From Polaribacter glomeratus (GTDB lineage Bacteria > Bacteroidota > Bacteroidia > Flavobacteriales > Flavobacteriaceae), in contig NZ_MSCM01000001.1 in assembly GCF_002954665.1 (NCBI RefSeq), positions 1,314,836-1,378,835 of the forward strand: 64,000 bases of DNA, read 5' to 3'. This document shows positions 17,035-26,450 of this stretch, piece by piece. The notes under the pieces were generated by a model. That model was not told where the DNA came from. It worked only from the letters and a program-made list of their open reading frames with translations, and searched no databases. The stretch's first letter is position 1. Each line of letters begins with the position of its first letter. Both the position numbers and the translations under genes were made by a program.

Positions 17035-17820
17035 ATGACCTTGACGGATTTTAATCCCATTATTGAAACTATTGAAGAAGCGTATGAGATTCCGCATTTA
17101 AATGCAACTAGACGAATTTCGGCATTATTACCGCATGATTACCATTTAACTGATAAACGTTATCCTGTTCTATACCTGCAAGATGGTCAGAATTTATTTA
17201 ATCCGATGGCACAATATGGCGATTGGGCTATAGACAAGTCTTTAGGTAAATTAGCTACAAAAGGCTTAGCTGATATTATTATTATTGCCATTAATCATGG
17301 TGAAGAAGAACGTATCAATGAATATTTACCTTATTATCACCCTCGTTTTGGAGAGGGAAAAGGAAATTTTTATATCCAATTTATGATAGAAAAATTAATA
17401 CCTTATATCAACAATAAATACAGAACCTTAACTAATTTTGAAAATACTGGCATTGGCGGAAGCTCTATGGGAGGCTTAATTAGCTTGCATGCTGGTTTAT
17501 CAAATCCTGGTGTTTTTGGTAAATTGATGATTTTCTCGCCAAGTTTATGGATTTCAAAAAAAATATTTGATAATACAAAATCATTTACCCCCTTAAAAGA
17601 GGCAAAAATCTATTTGTATGCTGGAGGACAAGAAAGTGAAGAACATTTACCAAATGCACAAAAATTAGGAGGCATTATTAAAGAGAAAATGATCAAAGGA
17701 TATCACATAGATTTTCATTTTTCCATCAAAGAAGAAGGAAATCATTCCGAAATTCATTGGAGAAAAGAATTCCCGAAAGCTATAAAATGGCTTTTTAACA
17801 ACCATCATTATGACGTATAA
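17035..17820 (+). CDS. Alpha/beta-hydrolase, putative esterase (esterase D type)
   Basis: 261 residues. The nucleophile elbow is GSSMGG with Ser144, the region VLYLQDGQNLF is the family's N-terminal strand, and a late EEGNHSEIHWR carries the likely catalytic His. No signal peptide, so cytosolic. The gene overlaps the downstream aminopeptidase by 11 bases, suggesting a peptide- or ester-turnover pair. Substrate unknown. Confidence 0.82.
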   Translation: MTLTDFNPIIETIEEAYEIPHLNATRRISALLPHDYHLTDKRYPVLYLQDGQNLFNPMAQYGDWAIDKSLGKLATKGLADIIIIAINHGEEERINEYLPYYHPRFGEGKGNFYIQFMIEKLIPYINNKYRTLTNFENTGIGGSSMGGLISLHAGLSNPGVFGKLMIFSPSLWISKKIFDNTKSFTPLKEAKIYLYAGGQESEEHLPNAQKLGGIIKEKMIKGYHIDFHFSIKEEGNHSEIHWRKEFPKAIKWLFNNHHYDV

Positions 17821-19225
17821 ACACATCCAAAATATAGACACTACCAAAGATTTTATCCTGCCTTGTAAAAAAGGCGATTTAAAATTAATTCAACAATTTC
17901 TGCCAATTGAAAAACCAGATTTTGATGGGAGTTTTTTAACCTATCAATTATTATATGGTAAAACCGGAAATAGGATTTACCTAGTTGGTTTAGGTGATGA
18001 AAAAAATGCATCCCATTTAGAAAATACCTTTCAAAAATTTGCGTTTGAAACTCAGAAATATTGGGGTGAAGAAATTCAGGTTTTTTCTAATGATTTAAAT
18101 GATGATGCTATTTTAAAAACTGTTATTGGTTTAGAAATGGCGCAATATGTTATTGCTGCATTTAAATCAACAAATGTAGACCAAAAGAAAATTACAACTA
18201 TCTCATTTTCATCCCCAAAAAATACGGATAAAATTCTTGAGGAAGGAAGGTTTACTGGTGAAGCGATCAATAAAATAAAAGCATTAGTAGATGCACCACC
18301 AAATATTAAAACACCAGAATATTTAGGTGAATGGGCAAAAAAATCATCGAAAGAAGCTTCTTATAAGTGTACCGTTTTAAAACAAAAAGACTTAGAAAAA
18401 CAGGGTTTTGATGCTGTTTTGGCCGTTGGTAAAGGAAGCGTACATCCACCAGTTGTAATCATCAATGAATACAAAGCTAAAAAAACAGATAAGTTCGATA
18501 TTGCTTTGGTAGGAAAAGGAATTACGTTCGATTCTGGAGGTTTATCCATCAAACCATCTACAAATTTGCACTACATGAAAAGCGATATGGGTGGTGCTGC
18601 AGTTGTTTTAGGTGTTATAGAATTGGTTGCGAAATTAGAATTAAACATCAATATCGTTGGTATTGTTGCATCCGCAGAAAATGCTGTAGATGCAAATAGT
18701 TATAGACCTGGAGATGTGATTAATTCGTATTCTGGAAAAACGATAGAGATTATAGACACAGATGCAGAAGGTCGTTTGGTTTTAGCCGATGGTATTAATT
18801 ATGCTATCAAAAAATACAATCCAGAATATTTAATTGATTTAGCAACTTTAACAGGAAGTGTCGTTAGAACTTTAGGATATTCGGCTGCAGGAATGTTTAC
18901 AAAAAACCAAGAAATGGCAACCACAATGTCTGTTATTGGTTTTAAAGTGCATGAACGTGTTTGGCAATTGCCGATGTTTGAAGATTATGAAGCGGACTTG
19001 CAATCTGATATTGCTGATATAAAAAATTATAACGGCAAACCTATTGAAGGCGCCATAAATGCCGCTAAATTTTTAGAAGCTTTTACAGAAAATCACGAAA
19101 AATGGATGCATTTAGATATTGCAGGTGTTTCTTTTGGAGCATCTCCTTATGCAAAAATGAAAAGTGCTTCTGGATACGGAATTCAATTAATTACAAATTT
19201 TGTAAAAGAAAAAGCCGAGAAATAA
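17810..19225 (+). CDS. M17 leucyl aminopeptidase family protein
   Basis: 471 residues. The C-terminal catalytic domain contains KGITFDSGGLSIKP and the DTDAEGRLVLADG signature, which hold the two metal ions and the active-site Lys/Arg. The N-terminal macro-like domain is shorter and more divergent than in PepA. It removes N-terminal residues from peptides in the cytosol. Coupled to the preceding esterase. Confidence 0.93.
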   Translation: MTYKHIQNIDTTKDFILPCKKGDLKLIQQFLPIEKPDFDGSFLTYQLLYGKTGNRIYLVGLGDEKNASHLENTFQKFAFETQKYWGEEIQVFSNDLNDDAILKTVIGLEMAQYVIAAFKSTNVDQKKITTISFSSPKNTDKILEEGRFTGEAINKIKALVDAPPNIKTPEYLGEWAKKSSKEASYKCTVLKQKDLEKQGFDAVLAVGKGSVHPPVVIINEYKAKKTDKFDIALVGKGITFDSGGLSIKPSTNLHYMKSDMGGAAVVLGVIELVAKLELNINIVGIVASAENAVDANSYRPGDVINSYSGKTIEIIDTDAEGRLVLADGINYAIKKYNPEYLIDLATLTGSVVRTLGYSAAGMFTKNQEMATTMSVIGFKVHERVWQLPMFEDYEADLQSDIADIKNYNGKPIEGAINAAKFLEAFTENHEKWMHLDIAGVSFGASPYAKMKSASGYGIQLITNFVKEKAEK

Positions 19226-19415
19226 ACTCGCTGTAATTTAGCTTTGAATTCATGAATCTAAAATTCATTTTTGACTTTTATATATTTGGAAAATCGTTCA
19301 AATTTATTAAATGATTTTGAACTTCATACTTCGTGTATTCAAAGCAAAATTTAAAAATATATTTTCCTTGTAAATAAAATTGATTTTTTGTAAATTTATA
19401 AAAACTAACAATTTT

Positions 19416-20618
19416 ATGATGTCTCAAAAACCCTTAAATTTTCTTTGCATTACCACTTATTTTAAAGGCGAACCTTTTATAGAAAGCTGCAAAGCTGATG
19501 GAAATAATGTATATCTTTTGACTAAAAAGGATTTAGAAAATGAAGCCTGGCCTTGGGAAGCTATTGATGACGTTTTTTATATTGATGAATGGAATCATAA
19601 AGATGTAGTGAAAGGAATTGCCTATAAATTTAGAACCATAAAATTTGATCATTTTGTTGCTTTAGATGATTTTGATGTAGAAAAAGTAGCACTTTTAAGA
19701 GAACACTTTCGAGTTCCTGGAATGGGACGCACGACTGCTCATTATTTTAGAGATAAGTTAGCAATGAGAATGAAGGCTAAAAGCGAAGGTGTAAATGTAC
19801 CTGAGTTTACAGGGTTATTTTATAATGATGAAATTAATGATTTTGCAGAATCTGTGGCCGCTCCTTGGTTGTTAAAACCAAGAATGGAAGCTTCTGCAAC
19901 CGGAATTAAAAAACTGAATTCTAAAGAGGAATTATGGCAAGTTGTGCATGCTTTAGGTGATGAAAGAGATAATTACTTAATAGAAAAATTTGCTCCTGGT
20001 GATGTTTTTCATGTCGATGGTTTAAATGTAGACGGAAAAGTAGTATTTGCCAGAGTTAGTAAATATTTAGCAACGCCTTTTGATGTTGCTCATGGAGGTG
20101 GAATTTTTAGATCTGCAACCTCTAAAATTGGTTCTGAAGTTGAAAAAGGCTTGCAAAAAATGAATGTTGACGTAATGAAAGCTTTCGGAATGCAATCTGG
20201 TGCTTCACATACAGAGTTCATTCAATCGAAAGCAACTGGGGAATTATTTTTTTTAGAAACTTCTTCTCGAGTTGGTGGAGCAAATTTAGCTGAAATGGTT
20301 GAGTTTGCTTCAGGTGTAAATCTTTGGGGTGAATGGGCAAAAATAGAAAATGCAAAAATTAGAAAAAAAACCTATGAGCTACCTACTATTCATAATAAAT
20401 ATGCAGGAATTGTAGTTTCTCTCAGCAGATTTGAACATCCTGATACTTCTAGTTTTACGGATGCTGAAATTGTTTGGAAAATGGATAAAGAATGGCATAT
20501 AGGTATTATTGTTGTTTCTGATTCTAGCGAGCGTGTTTTGGAATTATTAGATACGTATACTGAGAGAATTGCCTCAGAATTTCATGCGAGTATTCCTGCT
20601 CCGGATAAGTCTTTGTAA
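19416..20618 (+). CDS. ATP-grasp domain ligase (plus strand)
   Basis: About 400 residues from ATG 19416 (or 19419, MSQKPLNF); the TTG at 19380 lies further upstream of a better context. A preATP-grasp N-domain precedes the ATP-grasp fold: WLLKPRMEASATGI (P-loop-like lysine), YLIEKFAPGDVFHVDG and FLETSSRVGGANL (metal-binding acid, with Ser where Asn is common). Such enzymes join a carboxylate to an amine or thiol using ATP. It converges on the amidoligase operon across a shared terminator; substrate unknown. Confidence 0.85.
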   Translation: MMSQKPLNFLCITTYFKGEPFIESCKADGNNVYLLTKKDLENEAWPWEAIDDVFYIDEWNHKDVVKGIAYKFRTIKFDHFVALDDFDVEKVALLREHFRVPGMGRTTAHYFRDKLAMRMKAKSEGVNVPEFTGLFYNDEINDFAESVAAPWLLKPRMEASATGIKKLNSKEELWQVVHALGDERDNYLIEKFAPGDVFHVDGLNVDGKVVFARVSKYLATPFDVAHGGGIFRSATSKIGSEVEKGLQKMNVDVMKAFGMQSGASHTEFIQSKATGELFFLETSSRVGGANLAEMVEFASGVNLWGEWAKIENAKIRKKTYELPTIHNKYAGIVVSLSRFEHPDTSSFTDAEIVWKMDKEWHIGIIVVSDSSERVLELLDTYTERIASEFHASIPAPDKSL

Positions 20619-20670
20619 ATTACATATAAAAAATACAAGGTTTTTAGAACCATATAAAATTATATCAGTA

Positions 20671-20704
20671 AAAAACCTTCAAATTTTAAAATTTGAAGGT
20701 TTTT
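20671..20704. terminator. Bidirectional terminator, 34-bp palindrome
   Basis: A perfect palindrome with aaaaaccttcaaa on one side and its complement on the other around an AT core, T-tracts in both directions. It separates the two convergent ATP-grasp genes. Confidence 0.85.
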
Positions 20705-20748
20705 ATATTTTGTAATTCTCAGCTTATAATCAGAAAGCAAGATTCTTA

Positions 20749-21951
20749 TTAACTCTCAAAAAAACCAGTGCTACCTCCTACCCAAGTTTTGTCTTTATTA
20801 TATTTTACACCAACCATTTCTCCTTTACTCAAACGCATTAAATTGCTAATAATTTCTGTTTTGTTCGTTTTAGAGTTATGTAATAACATCATTCTAATTT
20901 CACATTTTGCAGGCTCGTCCATTGTTTCTATAATTGGAGCGTACGCTACTTTTTCTTGTAATAAATAGTTTGATTTATTCGTAATATCATCAATCATTTT
21001 ACGCGTTACATGTATTTGAACTCCTGCACCAGCAAAAGAATACAATGGTTTTAAAACATAATTTTCTAAATCTTCAGGAATCGTTTTTAACTCATTTAAA
21101 TAAAATGATTTTGGTACAAATTCTCCTTTTAATAAAGGCATTGTGTATTTGCTAATTCTGTAAAACCAATTTGGATGCCCAATCCAAGTGATATCAACTT
21201 CATCTAAGAAATCGAATTCCCTTTTTAAATCATCTCTTTGAAATAACTCATCAAAAATAATTCGATTGTAAATTTTTAATACTTTTACTTCTTTGCCTTC
21301 ATCATCCAAATAAAAAAGTTCACTTCCTCTTTTAATCAGTTTAGAAATACATAAAATTTTAATCCCTAATTTAGCTTCTGTTGCATAGAAATCAACAGCT
21401 GTAGCTTGTTTTTCTGGTTCTATTTCTAATAAAATTACTTGCTTCGGATCTGTTTCACCAACAATTTCTTGACGTAATAATTCAATATAATCGAGGTTGG
21501 TCATTCCGTTTATATGCTGAGAATAATTTTCCGGAATTACATTTCCAAAATGCTCGCGGTACTTTCTTCCTAATAATTCTTGAAAGAAATATAAAGAAGG
21601 AAAACCCTGCAATTCAATTAGTTTAGGAACTAAATTACCCTTTTCATCTTTACAAATACCAAAATCTAACTGAATAAACTTCGCATTTTCGTCTTCATTT
21701 GGCACAATTGTATTCTTATCAAAAAAAGCACCATTTGTTAATTCTTTAAAATTAGGCTGATTAATAGTAGCCATAATTTCAGCACAAGCTTCAATCAATT
21801 TATTTTTTAACTGTTTTGGGATAAAAGCTGGTGTTTCAGATATTTTGAACTTAGGCACATATTTAAATTCATTAATGATATCTTGAAGAAAAACTTGGTA
21901 TTTTTCATCAGAAAATTGCTCATTATAAAGTTTTCTATTTTTATCGATCAT
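20749..21951 (-). CDS. ATP-grasp-like protein of the amidoligase operon
   Basis: 400 residues, no signal peptide. The C-terminal half carries ATP-grasp features: ENYVLKPLYSFAGAGVQIHV (nucleotide-binding lysine), NYLLQEKVAYAP and CEIRMMLL. The N-terminal half resembles preATP-grasp domains with QLDFGICKDEKG and IELQGFPSLYFFQ. It starts six bases after the glutamine amidotransferase gene and is the last of five. Likely forms an amide or peptide bond. I do not recognise a characterised homologue. Confidence 0.75.
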   Translation of the reverse strand: MIDKNRKLYNEQFSDEKYQVFLQDIINEFKYVPKFKISETPAFIPKQLKNKLIEACAEIMATINQPNFKELTNGAFFDKNTIVPNEDENAKFIQLDFGICKDEKGNLVPKLIELQGFPSLYFFQELLGRKYREHFGNVIPENYSQHINGMTNLDYIELLRQEIVGETDPKQVILLEIEPEKQATAVDFYATEAKLGIKILCISKLIKRGSELFYLDDEGKEVKVLKIYNRIIFDELFQRDDLKREFDFLDEVDITWIGHPNWFYRISKYTMPLLKGEFVPKSFYLNELKTIPEDLENYVLKPLYSFAGAGVQIHVTRKMIDDITNKSNYLLQEKVAYAPIIETMDEPAKCEIRMMLLHNSKTNKTEIISNLMRLSKGEMVGVKYNKDKTWVGGSTGFFES

Positions 21952-21957
21952 CTTAAA

Positions 21958-22776
21958 TTAAGAAAATATTGGTTCTTGAATACTGCTGATTGCTGAAGAA
22001 ATAAATTTTGGTAAAATCGTTGCATAGGTCATACTAATTTTATCGGGATCATCCAATCTTTCCATCATTTGGCTGTATTTTGCTTCCCCAAAATTAGTAA
22101 CTATTTTTTGCTTTGTTTCTTCCAAAGAAAAATAAACTTCCATACTTATTGGATCTGCTTCTGGATGAAACTGCGTACCAACAAATTCATTAGAAAAACG
22201 AACCGCCATAATTGCACGCTCTAATTCTACATGAGTTCTAATTTTTTCTAAACTTAAAATGGATGCACCTTGTTCTTTAAAAACTTTTAACCTTGGTTGT
22301 ACCAATTGCCAATCTCTAGAATCTACGGCATAAAAAGGATCATTTAATCCTTCTAAAAGTGGATCTTTAATTCCTTTTTTAGTTTTATGAATTGGTAAAA
22401 TACCAAAAGAAGTACTTTTTCTAGGTTTTATTTCTCCCAATTTAAAATAATGACACATTACCTGAAAAGAATAACAGATAAAAAACACGTGCTTTTTAGT
22501 TTCAGAATTAGAGGAATTATAATCCCAAATATTTTGCATTAATTCCAAATAGGGATTTCTCCAAATCCCCTCTTCTAAAGGACTTCCAGGACCACCGCTT
22601 GAAATATAAATATCAAAAGAAGTATCTGGTATTTCTAGTTTAGCTCTAACATTAAATACCGTAATATCGACTTTTTTAATAAAAAAATTAGCAATTTCTT
22701 TAATGCAACGCAAGCCTTGATTTGGCTCATCGTTGTTCATGTCTAAAATAGCTAATTTTAATTTTTCTTTCATCAT
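21958..22776 (-). CDS. Class I glutamine amidotransferase-like protein
   Basis: 272 residues. The fold's N-terminal ISSGGPGSPLEEG, a nucleophile-Cys strand (FICYSFQVMCH) and GTQFHPEADP (His and Glu of the triad) are all visible. The elbow lacks the usual glycine pair of GxCxGxQ, having I-C-Y-S-F-Q. It may release ammonia from glutamine for a partner ligase, or act as a gamma-glutamyl hydrolase-type peptidase. Twelve bases from the GCS2 gene, six from the ATP-grasp-like gene. Confidence 0.82.
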   Translation of the reverse strand: MMKEKLKLAILDMNNDEPNQGLRCIKEIANFFIKKVDITVFNVRAKLEIPDTSFDIYISSGGPGSPLEEGIWRNPYLELMQNIWDYNSSNSETKKHVFFICYSFQVMCHYFKLGEIKPRKSTSFGILPIHKTKKGIKDPLLEGLNDPFYAVDSRDWQLVQPRLKVFKEQGASILSLEKIRTHVELERAIMAVRFSNEFVGTQFHPEADPISMEVYFSLEETKQKIVTNFGEAKYSQMMERLDDPDKISMTYATILPKFISSAISSIQEPIFS

Positions 22777-22788
22777 TTAATCGAATAA

Positions 22789-23883
22789 TTATAAACCTAA
22801 AATGGTTTGTTCTGTAATAAAATCTACTACTTTTATTAAGTCGTTTGTTTCTTCAAAAACTTTTAATTGTCTGTCTGCTCCTGTTCCGTTTTTTAATATT
22901 TCAAAAACGTATTCAACTTCTTTTCTTGAACCTAATTCATCTAAAACATCATCCACAAAGTCAACAAATTCGCGCATCAACAATTTTGTTTCAACCTCTT
23001 TTTCTAAACCAAAATCAATCATTTTTCCGTCAATTCCATAACGCCCAGCTCGCCATTTATTTTCATTAATTAGCGCTCTATGATAATTCATAAAGTTAAG
23101 ATTTTGAGATCTTAGTTTGTGTAATTTAGCAACTAAAGCTTGAATTAATGCTGCAATACAAATAGTTTCATCTACCGTTAGTGGAACGTCACAAATTCGT
23201 ACTTCTATCGTTGGAAAAACTGGATGAATACGAATATCCCACCATATTTTTTTAGGATTATCAATACATTTCGTCTTCACTAAAAGGTTTACATAATTTT
23301 CATATTGGGCATAACTATTAAAAACTCCTGGAATGCCCGTTCTTGGAAACTTATCAAAAACTTTAGATCTAAAAGATTTAAAACCAGTATTTCTACCTTC
23401 CCAAAAAGGTGAATTTGTAGACAAAGCATACAAATGTGGTAAAAAATAACGCATCGCATTTACTAAGTGCATCGCCATATTTTTATCTTCCATACCCACA
23501 TGAACATGCAAACCAAAAATTAAATTAGATCTTGCGGTGTCTTGCAATTCATCAATAATTTCATGGTAACGTGGATTTGGAGTAATCAATTGGGTTTCCC
23601 ATTTAGAAAATGGATGTGTTCCTGCAGCTCCGATTTTATATCCCAATTCGCCTGCAAACGTTGAAATAGATTTACGTAAATGAGTTATTTGTTCTCTAGC
23701 ATCTTGAATGTCGTTACAAATATTTGTACCAACTTCTACAACCGCTTGATGCATTTCTGCCTTAACTTGGTCATTTAGAACTTTTGATGCATTCATTACA
23801 ATTTGTTGATCGTGAGATACCAACTCCCTTGTAATAGGGTCAATTACTTGATATTCTTCTTCTATACCTAATGTAAATTTCAT
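22789..23883 (-). CDS. Carboxylate-amine ligase, GCS2/YbdK family
   Basis: 364 residues. GIEEEYQVID at the start, GLHVHVGMED (about 124-133) and TIEVRICDVPL are hallmarks of the glutamate-cysteine ligase 2 superfamily. These enzymes use ATP to link a carboxylate, often of glutamate, to an amine. There is no glutathione synthase context; the neighbours are ATP-grasp ligases and an amidotransferase, pointing to a different amide product. Confidence 0.9.
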   Translation of the reverse strand: MKFTLGIEEEYQVIDPITRELVSHDQQIVMNASKVLNDQVKAEMHQAVVEVGTNICNDIQDAREQITHLRKSISTFAGELGYKIGAAGTHPFSKWETQLITPNPRYHEIIDELQDTARSNLIFGLHVHVGMEDKNMAMHLVNAMRYFLPHLYALSTNSPFWEGRNTGFKSFRSKVFDKFPRTGIPGVFNSYAQYENYVNLLVKTKCIDNPKKIWWDIRIHPVFPTIEVRICDVPLTVDETICIAALIQALVAKLHKLRSQNLNFMNYHRALINENKWRAGRYGIDGKMIDFGLEKEVETKLLMREFVDFVDDVLDELGSRKEVEYVFEILKNGTGADRQLKVFEETNDLIKVVDFITEQTILGL

Positions 23884-23936
23884 AGTGAAAAGGTTAATTT
23901 AACTAATTAAAAGATTCGCAATTTAATTTTTAAAAT

Positions 23937-25019
23937 TTACTTTTTAGTCGATTTAGTTTTTTCAACTACTTTTTTAGCTGTTGTTTTCTTTACTTCGGCT
24001 TTTTTAACAGGAGCCTTTTTAACTACTACTTTCTTAGCAGCTACTTTTTTTACAACTGGCTTTTCTGTAACAATTTGATCTGTAACAAAAGAACCCCAAG
24101 TAAGGTTCATTTGCCCTTTTTTGTATTGTTTCGCTTTTTCAATTGCCATGTTCGCAGCATTTTCTACAATCCATTCAAAGTTTTCTGCTCCAACAGAATT
24201 GATATCTGCATCTGGTGCAGGGTTGCAAAAATCAATTGCATAAGGAATACCATCTTTTACAGCAAATTCTACCGTATTAAAATCATAACCTAAAGCTTTA
24301 TTTAAACGGATACAATACTCATGCACAGTATCTAATATTTTTTGATCTACAGGTTCGCCGTCTAAAACATAACGCAAATGATGAGGATTTCTAGGCTCAT
24401 ATTGCATAATATGTACATTATCAGTTCCTAAAACATAACATCTAAAGTACTCTTTAAAGTTAATTTCTTCTTGTAACATCATTACTAAATGTTCCGTTTC
24501 ACCATGTTTTTGCCATAAATCTTCAGGATTCTCAACTCTATAAACACTTTTCCATCCACCACCATCGTGAGGTTTCATATATGCTGGAAAACCAACTGTA
24601 TCGAACATTTTATCCCAATTAAAAGGGAATTTCATATTTCTAAAAGAATTTTCGTCTGTGTCTGGTGGTCTTTGTGATGATGGCAAAATAAAAGTTTTTG
24701 GTACAGGTACTCCTACTTTTTCTGCCAATGCATTATTAAAAAACTTCTCATCGGCACTCCACCAAAACGGGTTGTTTATAACCGCTGTTCCTGTAATTGC
24801 AGCATTCTTTAAAAAAGCTCTGTAAAATGGCACATCTTGCGATATTCTATCTATAATAACCGCATACTCATCAGATTTTGCTTGCTCTACAGTTTCAATT
24901 AATACTGCTTCAGCCATCATATCTTTGATGCCTTCTGCTGCTATTTTTTGATTAACTCTGTCTATAAAAGCTTGTGGAAAAGTGTTTTCTTGTCCAAATA
25001 AAATTCCTATTTTTCTCAT
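23937..25019 (-). CDS. ATP-grasp ligase with lysine-rich C-terminal tail
   Basis: 360 residues. RKIGILFGQENTFP opens a preATP-grasp domain. The ATP-grasp core includes FPAYMKPHDGGGWKSVYRV, MMLQEEINFKEYFRCYVLG and AIDFCNPAPDADINSVG (acid-Asn metal site). From about residue 319 the protein turns into repeated VKK/AKK units ending KTKSTKK, like the tails of bacterial histone-H1-like proteins. The tail may bind nucleic acid or polyanions, or receive a modification. Second gene of the five-gene operon. Confidence 0.85.
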   Translation of the reverse strand: MRKIGILFGQENTFPQAFIDRVNQKIAAEGIKDMMAEAVLIETVEQAKSDEYAVIIDRISQDVPFYRAFLKNAAITGTAVINNPFWWSADEKFFNNALAEKVGVPVPKTFILPSSQRPPDTDENSFRNMKFPFNWDKMFDTVGFPAYMKPHDGGGWKSVYRVENPEDLWQKHGETEHLVMMLQEEINFKEYFRCYVLGTDNVHIMQYEPRNPHHLRYVLDGEPVDQKILDTVHEYCIRLNKALGYDFNTVEFAVKDGIPYAIDFCNPAPDADINSVGAENFEWIVENAANMAIEKAKQYKKGQMNLTWGSFVTDQIVTEKPVVKKVAAKKVVVKKAPVKKAEVKKTTAKKVVEKTKSTKK

Positions 25020-25037
25020 AATAATTATTTGATTTTT

Positions 25038-25064
25038 GTTGTTGTTGTTGTTGTTGTTGTTGTT
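25038..25064. repeat. (GTT)9 trinucleotide tract
   Basis: Nine perfect GTT units directly abut the stop codon of the esterase gene. On the coding strand this is (AAC)9 in the 45-base gap before the ATP-grasp ATG at 25019. Confidence 0.95.
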
Positions 25065-25769
25065 TTAAATTTGTGATAAATAATGAGGAAACATTTCTCT
25101 CCAAATTGGCCAATCGTGTTCTGCCCATTTGCGCTCATCAAACCAAAAAGGTATATTTTTATCCGTCAGTATTTTAGCTAATATTTGGTTTGCTTCTAAG
25201 CAAATATCCCAATCACTTGTTCCTAAAATAATTTTCATATTCCATAAATCTGGATGATTGCTTCCTGGTAAAAAATCTACAGGATTGTTAAAAAATACAT
25301 TGTCATCATAATAGCCGTCTAGAAAAGATTTTATATCAAAAGAACCGCTTAAACTAAACATGTGGCTTACTCTTTCTGGATGTTTAAATGCAAAATTTGC
25401 TGCATGATAACCACCAAAACTTACGCCAGCAATTGCTACTTTTTGGATTCCTCTATCATGGCAAATAGGATTTACTACTTCATCCATAATAAATTGATCA
25501 TACCACATATGATTTTTAACACGATCTGCAGGATGAATTCCTTTATCATACCAACTTAATTCGTTGATAGAATCCGGACAATATATTTGCACTAAACCTT
25601 CCTCCAAAAACCATTTTGCAGATTCAATTAGTTTCATGTTTTTACATTCAAAAAAACGCCCCATCGTTGTTGGAAATAAAACTAAAGGATAGCCTGCATG
25701 ACCAAAAACCAACATTTCAATATCTTTGCCTAATGTTGGTGAATACCATTTATTATAATCTTCTTTCAA
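25065..25769 (-). CDS. Alpha/beta-hydrolase esterase, first gene of the amidoligase operon
   Basis: 234 residues from a TTG start (MKEDYNKWYSPTLGKD). Nucleophile elbow GVSFGG; HDWPIWREMFPHYL near the end supplies the probable catalytic His. No signal peptide. It resembles the esterase-D/PHB family. In this operon it could release or trim the amide/peptide product or its ester precursor. A minus-strand TAATTTTG box lies about 40 bases upstream. Confidence 0.8.
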   Translation of the reverse strand: MKEDYNKWYSPTLGKDIEMLVFGHAGYPLVLFPTTMGRFFECKNMKLIESAKWFLEEGLVQIYCPDSINELSWYDKGIHPADRVKNHMWYDQFIMDEVVNPICHDRGIQKVAIAGVSFGGYHAANFAFKHPERVSHMFSLSGSFDIKSFLDGYYDDNVFFNNPVDFLPGSNHPDLWNMKIILGTSDWDICLEANQILAKILTDKNIPFWFDERKWAEHDWPIWREMFPHYLSQI

Positions 25770-25807
25770 TCTATAAATATTAAATTAATTTCAAAATTTT
25801 TAAAGCG

Positions 25808-25815
25808 CAAAATTA
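25808..25815 (-). promoter_or_regulatory. -7 element of the amidoligase operon
   Basis: TAATTTTG on the minus strand fits TAnnTTTG and is followed by GCGC, 39-46 bases before the TTG start at 25769. The -33 is not clear. Confidence 0.5.
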
Positions 25816-25893
25816 CACAATTTCAATGATTTAGATAAAAAATAATAAAATTTAAAAACTTAATTTTTTACAATTGCAAGTCACTAAAAAATG

Positions 25894-26403
25894 TTATAAA
25901 TAGCGTTCTTTTACAACATTTAAATGATGTATTTGATGTCCAGAAAATAAATAGCCCAAAGCTCTAACAGACATTTTATTTCCAGAACCCATACCTATTC
26001 TTAACAATGCTTCTTCCGAAAAACTTCTAAAAAGCAATATAGTACTTTTTCTTAAAACTTCCATTTCGTATAACAAATCGGTATAATCTCTGTCATCCAT
26101 ATTTGCATTCTCCACAAAAAGATCATGATCAAAACCGGGTAAAGAAGTCTTATCATTTCTTGCAAAACACATCGCTCTGTAATTAAAAACACGTTCGGTA
26201 TCAATAACATGCTGAATCACTTCTTTTATTGTCCATTTGCCTTCAGCATATGCGAAATTTTGTTTTTCTAAAGGAATATTATTTAAAACGTTTTCAAACT
26301 CTTTTTGAGAATCAATTAAATTATCAATAATCGATTTTTTATTTTCTTCAATACCTTTAATATATTGTTTATAATAAGGTGCGTATTCGTTTTCTGGAAT
26401 CAT
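25894..26403 (-). CDS. DinB-family protein
   Basis: 169 residues, four-helix-bundle DinB_2 type. Three histidines in the expected places (EVIQHVIDTE, GFDHDLF region, and GHQIHHLNVVKERYL) could form the metal site. Family members are thiol-dependent metalloenzymes or bacillithiol-type transferases of mostly unknown substrate. It lies 124 bp upstream of the esterase operon on the same strand, probably a separate unit. Confidence 0.85.
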   Translation of the reverse strand: MIPENEYAPYYKQYIKGIEENKKSIIDNLIDSQKEFENVLNNIPLEKQNFAYAEGKWTIKEVIQHVIDTERVFNYRAMCFARNDKTSLPGFDHDLFVENANMDDRDYTDLLYEMEVLRKSTILLFRSFSEEALLRIGMGSGNKMSVRALGYLFSGHQIHHLNVVKERYL

Positions 26404-26450
26404 TTAAATAGATTTATGTATGTTTGTTAAAATTAATTTAATCATTTTTT

